Positions 30,564-33,167 of a DNA stretch of 33,167 nt are shown here, one piece after another (position 1 is the stretch's first letter; every line of letters starts with the position of its first letter). The stretch is from DALYDK01 sp031973215 (GTDB lineage Bacteria > Patescibacteriota > Saccharimonadia > Saccharimonadales > CAIOMD01). The DNA lies in assembly GCA_031973215.1 (NCBI GenBank), contig DALYDK010000007.1, positions 1 through 33,167 of the forward strand, written 5' to 3'. The notes beneath the pieces are model-generated. The model was not told the origin of the DNA. It ran no database searches and was given only the letters and a program-made list of their open reading frames with translations. Position numbers and translations under genes: made by a program.

Positions 30564-30623
30564 TTAAAGCATCTGCCCCTTTGCTGGGATAATCATGCTA
30601 ATAATCATTATGTTTTTGATCAT
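30564..30623 (-). CDS. Isoleucine-rich leader peptide of the ilvA attenuator
   Basis: A 19-codon ORF ATG...TAA encoding MIKNIMIISMIIPAKGQML, with six Ile (codons 2, 5, 7, 8, 11, 12) and four Met. AGGAG lies 12 bases before the ATG. The 3' half of the ORF forms a hairpin (AGCAT/ATGCT at 30595-30599/30568-30572, with TCCC/GGGG inside). Its GGGGC (30575-30579) can instead pair with GCCCC in the 5' arm of the terminator (30529-30533). This is the arrangement of classical amino-acid attenuators such as ilvGMEDA. It was found by reading the sequence; no expression evidence exists. Confidence 0.72.
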   Translation of the reverse strand: MIKNIMIISMIIPAKGQML

Positions 30624-30629
30624 ATTTTT

Positions 30630-30658
30630 AAACTACTCCTGAAAAAACCAATTGTCAA
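30630..30658 (-). promoter_or_regulatory. Candidate promoter of the ilvA leader
   Basis: A perfect -35 TTGACA (30653-30658), 17-base spacer and a poor -10 TAGTTT (30630-30635). It would place the start of transcription at the leader peptide ATG (leaderless). If the AGGAG at 30636-30640 is used instead, the promoter must lie further upstream. Confidence 0.45.
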
Positions 30659-30682
30659 ATAATAATATTGCTTATGTTTTGC

Positions 30683-30688
30683 TAGAAT
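30683..30688 (+). promoter_or_regulatory. Extended -10 of the ABC exporter gene
   Basis: TGC-TAGAAT with no good -35, about 33 bases before the ATG at 30721. It lies back to back with the ilvA leader promoter. Confidence 0.4.
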
Positions 30689-30720
30689 AGTATTAAAGAG
30701 CAAAGAGAGAAATATAATTT

Positions 30721-32829
30721 ATGATGCCAAAAATATACAATTCAATAGAAAGTCTTGTTGCTCAGGGTACACCGACTCAGTATATACCTTACATTTTAAT
30801 TAGCTCTGGTTGGCCACCAGCCCTAGTGAACCAAGCGGTTGACGCTTGGCTAACTAGCCACGGTAGAGCCATGCATAGAACCGAATTTAAATCCTGGTTA
30901 AAAAAATATTATCGTCTTGCTATACCCGCAGTGATTGTGGTGGTAATAATTAACTTAATTGCCGATGGCATTGCTCTTTTAAAGCCCTGGCCTCTTAAAA
31001 TATTGGCAGACTCAGCCTTTGGAACTATACCAGCACCTGGCATTTTAGAGCCATATACCAACACACCAACCCTTATTTTGTACTTATCGTTAATAAGCAT
31101 AGGGCTTTTTATACTAGGCGCGTTGTTTGGATACTTTCAGGATTTCTTACTTCTTAAAATAGGATTTTGGCTAAACCGCGGAATAAAAGCAGAGTCACTT
31201 AACCACATACTACACTTACCGCTCTTCCATCAAGAAAGATTAGCCAAAGGAGACTATGTCTACAGACAGAATATCGTAACCAATAGCCTATCCGACCTGG
31301 TGCTTGGTTCTACATCTTCAATAATTGGTTCAGTAATTATGATTGTTGCCATTTTAGTCATTATGTTCAACATATTACCAACACTAACTATTTTTGCGGT
31401 CATACTTATTCCTTTCTTATTTTTAACAATGAAGTTAGTAGGTCCACATTTAGGCAAATACAATCAGGCCTTGAACGAAATTGCTTCTGACACCGCTGCA
31501 AAAGTTACAGAATCTGTAGATAATGCAGAAACAGTTCAAGCCTTTACGCTCGAAAAAAAACAGCTTAAAAATATAAATAAGTTATGGGAAGTTGGTTACT
31601 TATTCACCAAAAAAAGTATGATTTGGGGTAAAGTTTTAGAAGACGGCAATGGGCTGCTTATTATTGTGGCAACATCTGCAGTAATGTATTTTGGTGGTTC
31701 GGCGGCACTTAGAGGAGACATTAGTTTTGGTGATCTTCTTATATTTATGACCTATATGGGATATTTGCTTTCGCCAGTTCAAGAACTAGTAGGTCAAATT
31801 ACTAGCAGAAACAAGAAACTTATAGATGTACACCGTGTTTATGAAGTGCTTAGCGACCATGAAGATATTGAAAATCTAAGAAAAGATGCTCACCTACCTA
31901 GACAAATAAATGGACAAATTCAATTTGAAAATATCAGCTATGCCTATGGAGATAACTTGGTACTAGATCGGGTTAATTTAAGAATTAATCCGGGAGAAAA
32001 AATTGGCATTATTGGGCCAAGCGGTGGAGGTAAAAGCACGATACTAAAGCTCGTTCCGCTATTTATTGAACCAAATGCCGGCAGAATACTAATAGATGAC
32101 TTTGATAATCAGAGCGTATCTTTGAGCGAGCTTCGGCAAAAAATTGCCTGGGTAAGCCAAACCCCTCAGCTTTTTGACGGCACAATACTAGAAAACCTAT
32201 ACGACGCCGACATAGAACGAGAAATAAGTACCGACGAAGTAATGAACGCAATTGAGGTAGCTAATGTTAAAGAATTTGCAGAAAGATTACCTTTAGGTCT
32301 TGAAACGCCAACCGGAGAAAACGGCGGAAGCCTTAGTGGTGGACAAAGACAAAGAGTAGCCATTGCCCGCTCTTTACTAAGGGACGCGCCCATTCTATGC
32401 CTAGACGAACCAACCGCAGCCCTAGACGCAAAAAGCGAAAATTACATAAAAGATTCCCTGACCCAAATTATTCAACAAAAAACTGTTTTAATGGTAACTC
32501 ACAGAAAAGCACTCCTAGCCTTAATGGATAGAATATTAGTGCTAGAAAATAGTAAACTAACCGATGTAAATGAACTGGGCGGACTAGATAACTATCTAGC
32601 TAAACTAGAAGGCTTAGAACTAGAGATAGCCGAAAATAAAGACGTTGATGCTCCGGGCCTTGGAGCTTTGGAAAGTGTTCACGAAACCATAATTGATGAG
32701 TCTACTAACTACGATACAAAAAGTTCGTCTCAAATTATTAACAATGAGCCGCTAGTTTCTATAGTTCCGGACAACCCAAAGCCAATGAACAACGAAGATG
32801 ATGACGGATCGTTAATTATTAAGCATTAA
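30721..32829 (+). CDS. ABC exporter (fused membrane and ATPase domains) with N-terminal helical extension
   Basis: 702 residues. An N-terminal extension (about 1-55, ESLVAQGTPTQYIPYILISS then GWPPALVNQAVDAW) precedes the type I exporter membrane domain with about six helices (70-360). The nucleotide-binding domain (about 400-620) has an A-loop Tyr (YAYGD), Walker A GPSGGGKST, Q-loop WVSQTPQLFDGT, signature LSGGQRQRVAIARSLL, Walker B ILCLDEPTAALD and H-loop VTHR. An acidic disordered tail of about 70 residues ends the protein. Half-transporters of this type work as dimers and export lipids, peptides or drugs. The substrate cannot be told from sequence. A second ATG at 30724 is an equally possible start. 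Confidence 0.93.
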   Translation: MMPKIYNSIESLVAQGTPTQYIPYILISSGWPPALVNQAVDAWLTSHGRAMHRTEFKSWLKKYYRLAIPAVIVVVIINLIADGIALLKPWPLKILADSAFGTIPAPGILEPYTNTPTLILYLSLISIGLFILGALFGYFQDFLLLKIGFWLNRGIKAESLNHILHLPLFHQERLAKGDYVYRQNIVTNSLSDLVLGSTSSIIGSVIMIVAILVIMFNILPTLTIFAVILIPFLFLTMKLVGPHLGKYNQALNEIASDTAAKVTESVDNAETVQAFTLEKKQLKNINKLWEVGYLFTKKSMIWGKVLEDGNGLLIIVATSAVMYFGGSAALRGDISFGDLLIFMTYMGYLLSPVQELVGQITSRNKKLIDVHRVYEVLSDHEDIENLRKDAHLPRQINGQIQFENISYAYGDNLVLDRVNLRINPGEKIGIIGPSGGGKSTILKLVPLFIEPNAGRILIDDFDNQSVSLSELRQKIAWVSQTPQLFDGTILENLYDADIEREISTDEVMNAIEVANVKEFAERLPLGLETPTGENGGSLSGGQRQRVAIARSLLRDAPILCLDEPTAALDAKSENYIKDSLTQIIQQKTVLMVTHRKALLALMDRILVLENSKLTDVNELGGLDNYLAKLEGLELEIAENKDVDAPGLGALESVHETIIDESTNYDTKSSSQIINNEPLVSIVPDNPKPMNNEDDDGSLIIKH

Positions 32830-32835
32830 TAAAAA

Positions 32836-32857
32836 GCGGCCCCACACCAAAGGCCGC
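32836..32857. terminator. Bidirectional intrinsic terminator between convergent genes
   Basis: A 6-bp GC stem GCGGCC/GGCCGC with loop of ten. ATTTTGTTAT follows on the plus strand and TTTTTATT on the minus strand. It serves the ABC exporter and the EF-hand gene. Confidence 0.8.
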
Positions 32858-32883
32858 ATTTTGTTATAAAAATATCTGTTAAA

Positions 32884-33167
32884 TTATTTGTTCTTTTTAG
32901 TTACCCCCTTGGGTCCGGTATCACCTTTTTTATCATGCTTTGGCTGTGAATTAACCAGAGCTGCAACCTGAGCATCGACCGAATCGGCACCACCACTCTT
33001 TCCATTAGATTTAGCTAAATACTGTTTTGCTAGATCAAGATCTTTTTTCTCTTGTTTAGATAGGTCAACCTGGGCCCTTAGATCTTTAACCATGGCCTTA
33101 GCCTCTTTTTTAGTTATGTCACCGTCATTATTGGCATCTACATTACCGTAGGCCTTTATTTCTCTGG
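32884..33167 (-). CDS. EF-hand (dockerin-like) calcium-binding protein, partial (5' end beyond right edge)
   Basis: The frame is open from the stop at 32884 to the right edge, at least 94 residues. The Met at 33093 is internal. Upstream of it lies DANNDGDITKKEAK, a complete EF-hand loop with ligands at positions 1, 3, 5, 7 and 12 (D, N, D, D, E) and Ile at 8, followed by a helix (AMVKDLRAQVDLSKQEKKDL). Dockerins and other secreted EF-hand proteins use the same loop. The C-terminus is a basic low-complexity tail (KHDKKGDTGPKGVTKKNK). Whether the missing N-terminus has a signal peptide or a second loop cannot be seen. Confidence 0.75.
   Translation of the reverse strand, partial: REIKAYGNVDANNDGDITKKEAKAMVKDLRAQVDLSKQEKKDLDLAKQYLAKSNGKSGGADSVDAQVAALVNSQPKHDKKGDTGPKGVTKKNK

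Noticed and set aside
29411..30660. T-box riboswitch upstream of ilvA
   Set aside because: No AGGGTGGNACCGCG-like T-box precedes the terminator, and the Ile-rich ORF with competing hairpins explains the leader better.
32884..33093. Complete 69-residue protein starting at 33093
   Set aside because: The frame remains open to the edge and encodes an EF-hand loop upstream of that Met.
1..33167. CRISPR array, tRNA, rRNA, insertion sequence or prophage
   Set aside because: No regularly spaced repeats, no cloverleaf or rRNA-like segments, and no transposase, integrase or phage structural gene were seen on either strand.
1..33167. Alternative genetic code with TGA as Gly (as in Gracilibacteria and Absconditabacteria)
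   Set aside because: TGA ends several genes at expected family or operon boundaries, and no conserved Gly is encoded by an internal TGA.

Overview
The window most likely comes from a member of the Candidate Phyla Radiation (Patescibacteria), and the gene set fits Saccharibacteria best. The grounds are an AT-rich genome, short genes, a monoderm-style type IV pilus locus without a secretin, many small secreted or membrane-anchored proteins of unknown function, and ribosomal genes without some usual partners (no L27 gene after rplU, no L9 gene after rpsR). TGA is used as a stop at several genes (for example at 14612 and 26014), so the standard bacterial code applies. The lineage is inferred from gene content, not from a marker phylogeny. 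Two runs of exactly 100 N (6343-6442, 11542-11641) show this is a scaffolded draft assembly.

Layout. 1-11856 (minus strand) is a type IV pilus region. In transcription order it holds pilM-pilN-pilO-small TM protein-pilB-pilT-pilC, then rplU with its own promoter, then a pilin with its own promoter, prepilin peptidase pilD, and four minor (pseudo)pilin genes in the H-I-J-K-like order, the last running off the left edge. 11907-15256 encodes a very large secreted protein and a translationally coupled membrane protein. 15385-20165 is a tandem array of four secreted proteins that share a nearly identical promoter/leader; two also share a signal-peptide block at about 97% DNA identity, while their mature parts differ. 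This looks like a mosaic surface-protein array.

20198-21979 (plus) is ychF with an abutting unknown gene. 21972-25177 (minus) holds a membrane-anchored beta-lactamase-fold hydrolase with peptidoglycan-binding-like domains and three unknown small genes. 25247-26540 holds two GC-richer secreted-protein genes, each a self-contained unit with its own promoter and strong terminator. 26530-29308 is tlyA, a small helical protein gene, efp, rpsR, ssb and rpsF.

29411-30658 is a threonine dehydratase-like gene preceded by what looks like a complete isoleucine attenuator: a 19-codon leader peptide with six Ile codons, competing hairpins and an intrinsic terminator. 30721-32829 (plus) is an ABC exporter with an unusual N-terminal extension, and an EF-hand protein gene enters from the right edge.

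Regulatory structure is unusually readable. The rplU and rpsF promoters, 24 kb apart, carry the same AACAGA-N6-TCTGTT palindrome between -35 and -10 in identical geometry. Several promoters place the predicted start of transcription at or within a few bases of the start codon, suggesting leaderless mRNAs. A degenerate TAGGTTTTAGG-like repeat occurs in several intergenic spaces and apparently also inside the tlyA coding sequence.
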